A stretch of 64,000 bases of DNA, taken from contig CAJHNH020001595.1 in the NCBI GenBank assembly GCA_905116865.2, positions 152,375 to 216,374 on the forward strand, given 5' to 3'. Position numbers and translations under genes: made by a program. Of the stretch, positions 50,240 through 63,469 are shown piece by piece. The stretch is from Candidula unifasciata. Its lineage: Eukaryota > Mollusca > Gastropoda > Stylommatophora > Geomitridae. The notes below the pieces were generated by a model, which was not told the origin of the DNA, did not search any database, and saw only the letters and a list, made by a program, of their open reading frames with translations. Numbering within the stretch: the stretch's first letter is position 1; each line of letters begins with the position of its first letter.

Positions 50240-52264
50240 TTCACCCTTCCTCTGAACTGATACTTCCTGACAAAGTCAAGTATCAGCAAAGCATGGCCTG
50301 CCATCATGTACAGTCATCTTTTTAAATTATATCGTCAATATTTAGTTACCTAAAAAAAAAATAATAATACGTCCTGTACTTTTGGGTCAATCACCTAAGG
50401 ACAAACTATCTGGCACATATTTAATGGGTATATACATTCAATGGGTAAGCTCCTCCCTAATGGGTAGAAATGGTATCAGCCCTTGACACAAATACGTCAC
50501 TACTCATTACACCTTCAAATCATATGGGTAATGATATAAATAATAATTTGGGTGGACACTCAAATCGTCCGGGACCCAATTACACCTTACTTCACTTACT
50601 GTGCAAGTAAGACGCCACTGTATACACTCCCAAGCCGTTTAACCAACGACACCGTGATTTATAACAGTGGGCGTCATGGACTGTCTCCACAAAGACTTAT
50701 CCATGGTTGTGAAAAGGAGTCATGACCTGACTCCCCGACCTACAGTCGTATAATGTGTCCGCGAATCCGCAGTACCTGCCAAGACACAAATCACCCCATA
50801 TGACCCACAGTGCAAAATAGGCAGTAAACAAATCTGTGGCCAGTTGGACACACTCCCATCCTCCAAGGATAGTGCTACTCCTCAAATGTAGTCTCCATAT
50901 ATGCATTACTAGTTACAACATCATTAACTCTCCATGTGAGTGCCCTTGTAAAAGTACAATCTAACTTTCATTTAAACTGTCCATCATCATTTTAGAAAGC
51001 AAAAAAAACAATTTAAAGAGAAAAAAAAAAAAATAAAATAAGTTCATTTTACTGCCAAACTAAATTGTCAGTTATTTTAAAGTCTACTAGTTTACAAAGT
51101 TATCTACCTATAATGCATTATTGTCTAACATATACTTTACATTTACATTTAGTGCCCATACGACACTCAGTTAATATTAAACTCATTGAAACTTTTTATA
51201 AAAGTAATGGGTTTCAGATTAAGTTTAAAAAACTGAAGAATATTATTATTGCAATTCAAGAATTTTAAAACAAAAGTAATTGCAAATCAAACCATTAACA
51301 TTACTTATGTAATCTAACAAAAATCTTTAGCAAAGAAAAGAAAAAAAAATATATTTGTAAAATCCAAATGGATTGTCCCACAAATAATTTTACACTGAAA
51401 ATAAATAAGCAAAATACATACATAATAATTTCACAACCAAAAATCATTACACTATATTCATTCCAACAAAACAATAAAAATTACAAATCGAAATAAATAA
51501 GCAAAATATACATGAAATAATTTTCAAACTCAAAATTATTTCCCTTTTATAAATACCATCTCAATAGTTACAAATCAAAATAAATAAGAAAAATAAATAC
51601 CGATAAATTACTCATCATAGATACCAACACAATAATTACAAATCAAAATAAATAAGAAAAATAAATTTAGATAAATTACTCATCATAAATAAGATACCAA
51701 CACAACACAGTGGTTACAAATCAAAATAAATAAGAAAAATACACAAATAAAAATTGTGCGAATGAAATTGAATGAATAAAATTATCAATTCAAAACCAAA
51801 TAATATACATGAAAGAAACATATACAACATATAGCACATACAGAACATATAAAACATATATAATCCATACAACATATATTATATTAAAGATGAACATAAT
51901 AAGATTAACTTATAATATGACAATCACAACATAGACTTCTATTCTATACATTCATTCCCTTTTATTCCAATTACACTCTTCTTTCATACATCACATTTTC
52001 CATTCTGCTGAAGTCCTTAGAATGATCATCACCTCTATCTTCCTGTTGGGTAATCTTTTACGATTGTTCAGTTCACTGGTTTTAGGCTAGAACAGTACTT
52101 GTATACACTGCTACTTGACAACTGGATCTATGAAACTTGGTGTAGAATTCCGTTATGAGACAATATATAGAGACACTGTCTTTTCATATAGTCTGTGAAT
52201 TTCTGAAGTTACCAGACTGTCAGTTTCAGGATATAACTAGGCAATCAATAGTTTTACAGCCGGC
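50240..52264 (-). other. Internal AT-rich region of the LTR element, no integrase
   Basis: This is where integrase should be. From 51000 to 51900 the sequence is over 75 percent A+T by eye, with repeated aaataaataagaaaaat. No frame or motif was recognised. Confidence 0.6.
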
Positions 52265-53311
52265 TTAATAGGTCAGCCAGGTTGTTGCTGTTGCCCTTGA
52301 TGTGTATAGTTGTGACTTGGAAATCTCGCAGTAACAGTGCCCATCTGGCGATTCGAGGTTCTTTGGGGCACTAGACTTAATGACGAGCAATGGCTGGTTG
52401 TCTGATTGTAGGACAAAAAGTCTGCCCAGGAGGTAGTGATTGAGTCTTGTCACACAGACAATCACTGCCGTAACATAGTGTACCTGGGCTGGAGACAACC
52501 TACTGCTCACACAGCAGTTCGGGTGTAACATCTCGCCATCACACTGCATCAGACATACCGCAACTGCCGTACCACTGGTATGATATCTGAGAACAAATGG
52601 TAATATGATATTAGACAGATTTAAAATAGGGGAACTGGAGAAAAGAGTCTTGATTTTGGTGAAAGTGTGATCTAGTTCTCGGTTCAACTCAATTGTATTG
52701 GAATGCTCCCTTTTTAATGGTTTTGTGAAAAATACAGTTTCCTGGATAATGTTCAGGGTAAATTGGTTGTAATGATTGATGAGGTCGAGTAAGCTTCGGA
52801 TCCCCTTATTGTTGGTGGAGTTTTTAAGATTCAAAATTTTGGGGAAATCCTCAAGATAAATATGTACTTTTGAGGGTTTTTCTGTAAATCCAAAATGTTG
52901 GTTTCCTTGAACAGCAGATAATCTATGAGGCATCATTAATAAACATGCACATGTCAACAGTATACATTGCAGTATCAGAAATAATAAAGTATGTTTTATT
53001 TTGACCGGTTTGTTGATTATTAATTGTAAATGCTGGTAAATGTGTGTACATCTGCCTGGTACATCAGAGAGTACATTATCAATTTCAGCTTTCTGTGTAG
53101 ATGTTTCTGAAATTTGTTGGGTAATATTAGGTGTAAAGATTTGTTTGGTTGCAGGTAAGTGTTGTTGTACAGAAAAGAGAATATCTGTCGTATCAACAAC
53201 ATTAGAGTCAGGAATGACAGTTCTATTATGGAACTCCTCAACCACTAATTTGTCAGTTGGTTTAGAAATATTAAAATATTTTTCATACACACTCTCATTC
53301 ACATCACTCAC
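52265..53311 (-). pseudogene. Pol remnant without the reverse-transcriptase core
   Basis: A 348-codon minus-strand frame. The first third has no known domain until a DVPGRCTHIYQ segment, which matches the conserved linker just before RT in Gypsy pol. It then jumps to a segment reading LLDLINHYNQF (the end of RT), followed by RNase H-like sequence in which the first catalytic Asp is replaced (RYHTSGTA) but LQSDNQPL is kept. The whole RT palm, including its YxDD box, is missing, so this is an internal deletion. The frame shifts again near its end. A hydrophobic run (HTLLFLILQCILLTCACLL) is probably an artefact of the broken frame. Confidence 0.8.
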
Positions 53312-53393
53312 TCTCTCTCACTGACTGCTGTCTAATTACAACAATGCAGTTATGTTGTCACACCGTTACATGCCATGCACTCATATATATTCT

Positions 53394-55894
53394 TTATTTC
53401 TTCTTTACTTTTGCTTGGGTCTGGGCTAGCACTACTAGCACGTAATTACTCTTTTCCCTCTCCTGTATTTCTTTCATAGTACAGCCCTTTGGATTTTCTT
53501 TTCCTGCAATGATGACATCTGCAGGGGGTTTTCTGCATGCAAGTACTTCTATTCTGCTGCAAAGAAATGGAGATTCAACATCTACCATAGCTATTCTCAT
53601 TTCACATTTCTTGCCTCCCATTTTATATTTTATTGTTTCCCCTGTGTAGTCTGTGTCTTTCAATATGGACTTTCTAATAAGTGAAAAAGATGTGTCAGCT
53701 GTTCTTATTACTGAACCTGGTTTTCCGTTTATGATACCTTTACTGCTTTCCCTGTGTGTCTCAGTGTTGTATGCTGCCATTAATCTTTCGTGTGATATTG
53801 TCTCGTCATCTGACAGCATTGAATCATCAGTAGGCCACGTCGTCATTTCGAAAAATGCATTTGGCAAACACTCTTTTGTCTCGCTGCATTCATTCGCACT
53901 AAATTGTTGCTCTTTTGACTCACCACTGCATTCATTCGCACTCACATGCTGCTCTTTTGGCTCACCACTGGATTCATTCGCACTGACATGCTGCTCTTTT
54001 GGATCACCACTACAGGCTATATTATCATACTGCCATTTTGAGATATCACTTTCAGATACCTCCTTCACATTACTACAATTTCCCAGAATGACATCAGCAA
54101 TAGGGTCTTCTAGCACTGCAAATTTTGTTCTACCTGTGCAGTAAGCCGATTTTATATCTGCCCATGCCAATTTATAATTTTCTTTCGCTCCTGAAAAGGT
54201 TCGACACATAATATGTTCCCCTGTCAAAACACGTTCATCCACCAGACTTTCTCTTATACCCAATACTGTGGTACCAGAATCTCGCAGTATTGTCGCCACT
54301 TTGCCGTTAACCAACCCTTTCGTAAGTTTCACCTGGCCATCGAAACTGGTTACAGTATTAGCCTCTCCTATCACGCTGTGACCACAGGTTAGATTACCAT
54401 CCTCATTGAAATCTCTACAGATCTGGCAACATGTATCAGAGAAATTTGCCAGCTCAGCTGCATTTGCTGTAGGTACATCCGCCATACTCCCATCAGATAA
54501 CCTACTTTCAGAATCACTGCCACTGTCAGATATTTCTGCAGCCGCACTCTGATGTTGTCTTCTTCTCATCTTACAATCTTTTTGTAAGTGATCGATGGAG
54601 TCACATAGTCGACACTCGAGCCAGTATTTAACTGTATTTTTCTCCTGCATTGCTTTCTCTCTTTTACGAAAATGATCTTCATACTTTGGGTTCTGCTCAC
54701 ACCACTGTCGTTGACCATGATCTCTCTTACAGTACAGGCATGTTACTATTGGTCCTCTATCTCTAAGAGGTCTGTAACTCTTGTACTCTCTCGAGTGTTC
54801 TCCTTTCTTCTCGTGAGTATATTGCTTTTTCCTGTATACAGGTTGTACTGCAGCTCCGTAACTTACATCTGCACCCTTATTGAAACTAAAAATGTTTCTG
54901 TGTGCATTCCAGTATGCAGCACCTGCATCTTCCATCTGCTTTACTGTTTCAGGTTTTTGTTCAATCAAAAACGTCTTCATGCTGCTCGGGACACTTGACA
55001 ACACCTTGTCTCTTATCAAAAGATCTTTTAACAACTCGTATGATTTGTTCACTTTCGCCGATGTTACCCACTTGTCAAAAGTGGATACCACCTCAGACAT
55101 GTAATCCAGAAATGTCTGTTCAGCTTTCGGAATCAAATTTTTAAAGGTATTTCTGTAAGATTCCTCATCTAGGGAGAAATGTTGGAGAATTCTATCCCTG
55201 ACAAAGTAATAATCCTCAAGTTTTTCAGTAGGGATTGTCTCTAGTAATTTCAAAGGTTCCCCCCCTAGATGTTTTCGGTAAATGAGTGACCACTCTTTAA
55301 AAGGGACCTCATAGTGATTAACCATACATTCAAAATTTTGTGTCCAAGCAGATATGGAATCACCCTGTGTAAAAAATTTTATTAGGCCCTGGTACTTTTT
55401 GAAAGAAGGTTCAGCAGCCTTTATCTCAGCCTTACGCATCTGCACCTCGGCATCTCTAGTTGCTTCTATCTCTTTGGCCTTTAGTTCCATCACCAGCCTT
55501 TCTTTCTCTAGGTCTGAATTGCATACCATTTCTTTCTTTGAGTCTCAAGGTAGAGGCGTGTTCTAATTCTTTGTCCTTTATCAACAACTGTACCCTGTCT
55601 CTCTCAGCCATCGCAGATAACTCTTTGTCTTTTAATGCTGCCTGGGCTTCCAGCTTTTCTGCTTTAATTTTTTCTAGCTGTTTTTCGATGTTAATAGCCT
55701 CGATCTCTTTTAGTTTACTAGCGGCTTCTAGTTCTAATTTCTTGAGTTCTCTCTCGTCAGCTCTGTCTTTTCTCTCTTGGTCAGTCCTCTTTTTCTCTCA
55801 ACTCTCCATATTTCTTATCCGCCCATTCTAGCACCTTCTCGCCCGTCATCCCATGCTGTTTTGCCATCTCGATAAATTCAGATAGACTCGACAT
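53394..55894 (-). pseudogene. Gag-protease region with two frameshifts and a duplicated retropepsin-like domain
   Basis: Minus strand. A likely start at 55894 opens a short Lys/Glu-rich coiled-coil region broken near 55785 and near 55545; from 55529 to 53394 a single frame of 711 codons runs to the stop. In that frame: coiled coil (1-40), capsid-like region (45-215), an odd CX2CX3HX5C cluster (264-277), a canonical zinc knuckle CX2CX4HX4C (C306, C309, H314, C319), an acidic linker, a retropepsin domain with active-site D417-S418-G419 and an ADVILGN end, three 16-residue repeats (about 506-548, EQHVSANE), and a second domain of the same pattern (600-676) in which DSG is replaced by TAD. Gag would form the particle, and protease would process it. 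Confidence 0.85.
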
Positions 55895-57273
55895 CTTAGT
55901 TACAACAAAGTGATCTTTCGTTCAAAATAATAATCAACAACCACTCAACAAATCACCTGACTAACCGTAGCTGCCACGAACAAAAATACTAAAAATTACA
56001 AGTGGCAAGCCCGGAAATCAGTGACAACAATGCAAATAATTTAGCAAATTAATAAATTCAATACAATAATAATAATAATTATGGAACAATTTGGACTGTT
56101 CGATGCAGAAAAGGGATGGGTCACCGAAACTTATTCGTTACAATTTCCGAATGAGGGATGATGATGTGTGTGCACACAAAAAAAAATAAACACAAAAATG
56201 AACAGCAATAGATCACTACGTGAAAAACAATTCACACACGAAAACACCTAGAAGAAATTATTAAAAATCAGACGGTACAACGAACGATAACGTACTACTA
56301 GATAAACACTTATTGACAGGAAAGCACAATTTGGACACTGTTTACGACGCTACAAGCAAATCTTGACAATAGACCCACCGCAAAACGAGTTCAGACGAGA
56401 CAGAATCGCAATATAGCTGACACGTGATGTTGTTAATCAGCAACACTAGACAAAAGGGACAACACAAGACTAGCCCTGCCAACCACCAATGAACGAAAAA
56501 ATAACGTAAATGATGAATAGGACAGACGAGAAATGAGAAGGACAATGAACGGTGCCAGGGGCTCAAATACAACTGCGTAGAACCCTCGAGGGCTGGAGAA
56601 CAGACCACAACAATACACCAAAAGCAAAACAAACTTATCTTCTCTCCAGTCCTTGATTCTTGGCCTCCCACAGAAAGGATGATGAGGATGAGGTGATGAC
56701 CGAGATCGACAGGCCTCGGTTGATCGATGTCGGCAGAAACCACACAACAGCACACAATCTTGACCTTCCTCACACTTTTTACTGTCCGTCAAACTATTTC
56801 TCCTCTACGTCACTAACTTGTCACGACGCAAACGCAGCCCTATCACATTTAGTCATTATTAATTACAATCAGTCGGAACAAATACGAAAACGATAACAAA
56901 CTATCACTTTATAGCGCTACGGGTGACCCAAGCCAACCCCAATGTCGCTATCAAAAATTAAGAGTAGGCCCGAACAACGATGCAATATTTAAGAGAATAA
57001 ACTCAGCAACGCCATCACAAACTTACTCGATAGCAACATCAAAATTAAGGGATTAACTCAATCACGTTAGCCCTACAATAGTGAACGACAAAACTTAAAG
57101 AAAAATAAATCAGTCAGCTAAACATACAAACTAATCTATGTCTCCTATTTAGACAAATAAATACAAGCACACTGGGTTCACAATTAACGCGGACAACTAT
57201 TACTATCTAGCTACTACTATAGGTTCAATTCCCAAGGACGAACGCCCCCATAATCTGTCACAAACCTCTGGTA
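55895..57273 (-). other. Leader region of the LTR element
   Basis: Between the 5' LTR and gag. Long for a leader (about 1.4 kb). Plus- and minus-strand frames of 60-143 codons exist here without recognisable motifs. A primer-binding site would lie just left of 57274; the sequence there (minus-strand ccagaggtttgtgac after two bases) starts with CCA rather than the usual TGG, so I cannot name the tRNA. Confidence 0.5.
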
Positions 57274-58036
57274 TGACCTTGCCGGTCCGTGGCTCGCTAA
57301 CTAGGCCTATGACAGACAGACTAACCTACAACACACACTGAACCCGAACGCACACAGAGCACACACGACAATCTTTATTGGAAGTACAGGTAATACATAG
57401 ACAGTTGACTTCCCGCCGTGTGGCCACCTATTGCCTGGACCCTCTGGCTGGACGGGCTTTACAATCGCCCCGTCCCCAGTACGTGCGACAGGCAATATTC
57501 TGGTGTACAAACCACAATCCGGCAGGATACGCTCTCTTCTATCGCCACGCTGACCCAATCAAACTGTCACAGTCTCTGTCCTAGTGCAGGGTCAGAGTGT
57601 CCAGGTTAGCCACTCTCTCACAGCACATTGACATAAATACTCTACACAAGAACTATCCTATCCTAACACAAAACTGTACATAAACTATCCAGTCACTAAC
57701 AGAAATATATCCTAACTTTAATACTATAACATAAACTATCCAGTCACTAACAGATATATCCTAACTCTAATACTATAACACAACTGTCTTGCTAAACGTC
57801 CTCTCTTCCTGACCGACGCACACCGAATGTCCTCTTCTCTCTCCTTCTCCCTCGTGTCTCTTGACCCCGTTCACCAGCTCAGTCCCAAAAGCAGTCATCG
57901 TGTTACTCCACAACACAGTTCAGGCTTTCTTGCTTTATCCTGAGCGCTGGTTTCGCGTCACAGAACGGACTTGACCAGTGACGGCCCTGACCTCTGTGTC
58001 AACCCTGGGCGCACACCTTACGGTGTGGTACACTGA
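57274..58036 (-). repeat. 5' LTR of the Gypsy-type element
   Basis: Pairs with 49454-50216, same length to the base despite compensating small indels. After 58036 the two diverge: this LTR lacks the outermost 23 bases that may be present in the other, so it may be truncated. Confidence 0.85.
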
Positions 58037-58037
58037 T

Positions 58038-58580
58038 AAATGACATTTATAACAGTGAGTACATTCCTAATGAGGTTCATAAAAATCTAGATTTATTTCT
58101 CTGCCAAAGAAAGCAGGTACTATAAAATGTGAAGACCATCACACCAGAAGTCTTATCAGTCATGAGACAAAAATGTTACTGGCAATAATTATGAGAAGAA
58201 AGACGATTAAACCAGAAATTAGGGAAGAATATTGTGCATTTATAGAAAAGAAAGGTACAAGAACTGCCAGACACATACTCAGGGCTCTGTCGGAAAGAGC
58301 TAGAATAGGTTGTTGTTATTTTTTTATAAATGATTTTTTTCCAACTTTATTTATTTATATTTTAATGACTTTACGAAAGCATAGGACTGTGGGACTCATG
58401 AAAAAATAATGAGACTACAGGAAAAGTTAAACGTTGATGGAGAAGATTGATGACATATAAACAACATATGCTGGCAGCGAAAACAGCAGCTAAACACATT
58501 ATTAACCATGTGGAACATCTCTGAGAGTAAAGAGGGAAGTAAGATAAGGATGTGTCCTATCACCAGATTTACACAAGGAT
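58038..58580 (+). pseudogene. Endonuclease/RT-type LINE relic, copy B
   Basis: Broken plus-strand frames read IYNSEYIPNEVHKN right after the LTR, then a longer frame (58173-58409) with IIMRRKTIKPEIREEYC and FIEKKGTRTARHILRALSERA, and later a GCVLSPDL box near 58550. These correspond to the same part of the LINE as copy A (48330-48740) but differ in sequence, so this is another copy of the family, not the other half of copy A. Confidence 0.75.
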
Positions 58581-58719
58581 GCTAACCTACAGAGTCAGGG
58601 GTCCTGGTTTAATGCCCTCTGTCCTGCAGTGTGTGGACCATGATGTGGCTGGCAAGATTTTTACCTGGCCAGTTTGGCTGTAGGGTAGACTCAACTTTCA
58701 AGAACAAGGCTACCAGATC

Positions 58720-60080
58720 ATGACAGCAACTGTCTAATAATGAAAGCCAGATCATGTCAACAGCTGTCTCAGAATGAAAGGCCAGATAATGTCAACAACT
58801 GTCTTAGTATGAAAGGCCAGATAATGTCAACAACTGTCTCAGTATGAAAGGCCAGATAATGCCAACAACTGTCTTAGTATGAAAGGCCAGATAATGTCAA
58901 CAACTGTCTCAGTATGAAAGGCCAGATAATGTCAACAACTGTCACAGTATGAAAGGCCAGATAATGTCAACAACTGTCTCAGTATGAAAGGCCAGATAAT
59001 GTCAACAACTGTCTCAGTATAAAAAGCCAGATAATGTCAACAACTGTCTCAGTATGAAAGGCCCGATAATGCCAACAACTGTCTCAGTATGAAAGGCCAG
59101 ATAATGTCAACAAATGTCTCAGTATAAAAGGCCATATAATGTCAACAACTGTCTTAGTATGAAAGGCCAGATAATGTCAACAACTGTCTCAGTATAAACG
59201 GCCAAATAATGTCAACAACTGTCTCAGTATAAAAGGCCAGATAATGTCAACAACTGTCTCAGTATGAAAGGCCCGATAATGCCAACAACTGTCTCAGTAT
59301 GAAAGGTTAGATAATGTCAACAAATGTCTCAGTATGAAAGGCCAGATAATGTCAACAACTGTCTCAGTATGAAAGGCCAGATAATGTCAACAACTGTCTC
59401 AGTATGAAAGGCCAGATAATGTCAACAACTGTCACAGTATGAAAGGCCTGATAATGTCAACAACTGTCTCAGTATGAAAGGCCAGATAATGTCAACAAAT
59501 GTATCAGTATAAAAGGCCTGATAATGTCAACAACTGTCTCAGTATGAAAGGACAGATAATGTCAACAACTGTCACAGTATGAAAGGCCAGATAATGTCAA
59601 CAACTGTCTCAGTATAAAGGGCCAAATAATGTCAACAACTGTCTCAGTATGAAAGGCCAGATAATGTCAACAACTGTCTCAATATGAAAGGCCAGATAAT
59701 GTCAACAAATGTCTCAGTATAAAAGGCCAAATAATGTCAACAAATGTCTCAGTATGAAAGGCCAGATAATGTCAACAAATGTATCAGTATAAAAGGCCAA
59801 ATAATGTCAACAACTGTCTCAGTATGAAAGGCCAGATAATGTCAACAACTGTCTCAGTATGAAAGGCCAGATAATGTCAACAAATGTCTCAGTATCAAAG
59901 GCCAGATAATGTCAACAACTGTCTCAGTATGAAAGGCCCGATAATGTCAACAACTGTCTCAGTATGAAAAGCTGGAAAATGTCAACAAATGTCTCAGTAT
60001 AAAAGTCCAGATAATGTCAACAACTGTCTCAGTATGAAAGGCCAGATAATGTCAACAACTGTCTCAGAATGAAAGGCAAA
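58720..60080. repeat. 35-bp minisatellite, about 39 copies
   Basis: Unit of 35 bp (for example 58921-58955) containing gccagataatgtcaacaact and gtctcagtatgaaag. Variants (aaatgt, cccgataat, gtcaca, ataaaag) recur in runs. Confidence 0.97.
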
Positions 60081-60705
60081 GAGGAAGAGAACTGCTCGTC
60101 CACCTCGCTTGTCATAGCCTGAAGGATGAGAAGTCCCAACCCTGCATCCCCAAACGGCGGTACGTATTTTGTGAAAACATTCTGTTGTTTTGTTCTTTTA
60201 TTTCAGGATTGTTTTACTAATGCAACTGTAACATTGTTTTTTGTTCCTTTTTATCTGACAGTTAATAAAAGCTTATGAAAATGTGACTGGATTTAAAGAC
60301 ATCATAATTCACAAATTCTGGTAAGAATTCGCAAATGTTCATTGATTAATCTGTCACCGAATGTTGTGTTTACATTATGTCAGCTATAATATGAAGAGTC
60401 TGCATCTGTGGCTTTGGCGTTGAGAGCTCGTTTCGTAATTACAAAATACCAAGTTCTATTCCAGCTGCAGGTGATTTGATAACAGACCGATATGCGTTGC
60501 TTTATACATTGGTATACAGCCCCGACCGTTTAGTAGCGATGGAAAAGTACTAGGGGTAAAACATTCATAGAAATTACAAAATCTTCAGTTGGTTTGGTCC
60601 CCTAAACTATGATTTCATCATTCGTCTCTACAACTCATATTGACAGCTTGCCCATCAATCTGCCAACTGTCGGTTTTACTGTCAAACATCAGGGTTGTTT
60701 TTTTT
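60081..60705. other. Unique non-coding stretch
   Basis: No gene, border or repeat recognised. Confidence 0.5.
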
Positions 60706-61802
60706 CCACAGGTCTAACCAACTGTCCTTCTCTCCAGGTCTGACCAACTGTCCTTCTCCCCAGGTCTCACCAACTGTCCTTCTCCCCAGGTCTGACCAAC
60801 TGTCCTTCTCCCCACGTCTGACCAACTATCCTTCTCCCCAGGTCTGACCAACTATCCTTCTCCCCACGTCTGACCAACTGTCCTTCTCCCCACGTCTGAC
60901 CAACTGTCCTTCTCCCCACGTCTGACCAACTGTCCTTCTCCCCAGGTCAGACCAACTGTCCTTCTCCCCACGTCTGACCAACTGTCCTTCTCCCTAGGTC
61001 TGACCAACTGTTCTTCTCTCCAGGTCTGACCAACTGTCCTTCTCCCCACGTCTGACCAACTGTCCTTCTCCCTAGGTCTGACCAACTGTCCTTCTCTCCA
61101 GGTCTGACCAACTGTCCTTCTCCCCACGTCTGACCAACTGTCCTTCTCCCTAGGTCTGACCAACTGTCCTTCTCCCCACGTCTGACCAACTGTCCTTCTC
61201 CCCACGTCTGACCAACTGTCCTTCTCCCCAGGTCTGACCAACTGTCCTTCTCCCCAGGTCAGACCAACTGTCCTTCTCCCCACGTCTGACCAACTGTCCT
61301 TCTCCCTAGGTCTGACCAACTGTCCTTCTCTCCAGGTCTGACCAACTGTCCTTCTCCCCACGTCTGACCAACTGTCCTTCTCCCTAGGTCTGACCAACTG
61401 TCCTTCTCTCCAGGTCTGACCAACTGTCCTTCTCTCCAGGTCTGACCAACTGTCCTTCTCCCCAGGTCTGACCAACTGTCCTTCTCCCCAGGTCTGACCA
61501 ACTGTCCTTCTCTCCAGGTCTGACCAACTGTCTTTCTCTCCAGGTCTGACCAACTGTCCTTCTCTCCAGGTCTGACCAACTGTCCTTCTCCTCACGTCTG
61601 AATAACTGTCCTTCTCCCCAGGTCTGACCAACTGTCCTTCTCCCCAGGTCAGACCAACTGTTTTTCTCCCCAGGTCTGACCAACTGTCCTTCTCCCCAGG
61701 TCTGACCAACTGTCTTTCTCCCCAGGTCTGACCAACTGTCTTTCTCCCCAGGTCTGACCAACTGTCTTTCTTACTAGGTCTGACCAACTGTCTTTCTCCC
61801 AT
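60706..61802. repeat. 26-bp minisatellite, about 42 copies
   Basis: Unit of 26 bp containing ctgaccaactgtccttctcc followed by ccaggt, with cacgt and taggt variants. The minus strand has long open frames (up to 334 codons) that cycle a 26-residue pattern; they are artefacts. Confidence 0.97.
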
Positions 61803-63305
<1,503 letters not shown>

Positions 63306-63469
63306 GAATGGAAGTGTTGGCGTCAACTACAGTGCTCTCATCGAATATAACGTGACAATTGAAGAGTTTCAGGAGCAACTGGAGAAGCAAGTGCTTCGTG
63401 CCTTGTTAAAACAACCTGGTGTCAACATAGATTTCGTTAACCAGACCTTTACTAAAAGTATACAAGCAG
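63306..63469 (+). CDS. Coding exon with a SEA-like segment
   Basis: Acceptor cctcttaaccag ends at 63305 and donor gtaatt starts at 63470; the 164-bp exon is open in the frame that reads NGSVGVNYSALIEYN, then an amphipathic helix (TIEEFQEQLEKQVLRALL), then GVNIDFVNQTF. A GSVxVxY strand followed by a helix is typical of SEA domains, which often follow mucin repeats in membrane mucins. Two N-glycosylation sequons (NVT and NQT), and a third if NYS is counted, suggest a secreted or surface location. It is on the same strand as the mucin-like exon 17 kb upstream. The mucin exon ends in phase 1 and this one starts in phase 2, so at least one exon must lie between if they belong together. The family assignment is tentative. 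Confidence 0.55.

Larger units (their letters stand above)
49454..58036 (-). mobile_element. Defective Gypsy-type LTR retrotransposon
   Basis: Two nearly identical LTRs enclose about 7 kb. Read on the minus strand, the order is 5' LTR (57274-58036), leader without genes (to 55895), gag-protease with frameshifts (53394-55894), a pol remnant (52265-53311), an AT-rich stretch without frames (50240-52264) and the 3' LTR (49454-50239). The reverse-transcriptase core and integrase are absent. Gag layout and the DSG protease suggest Gypsy. Near-identical LTRs imply recent insertion, while the coding part is dead, so it was probably moved by proteins of a relative. Confidence 0.85.

Noticed and set aside
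49452..58040. cactg on both outer borders as a 5-bp target duplication of the LTR element
   Set aside because: cactga is also present at the inner end of the left LTR, so it is part of the LTR rather than a duplication.
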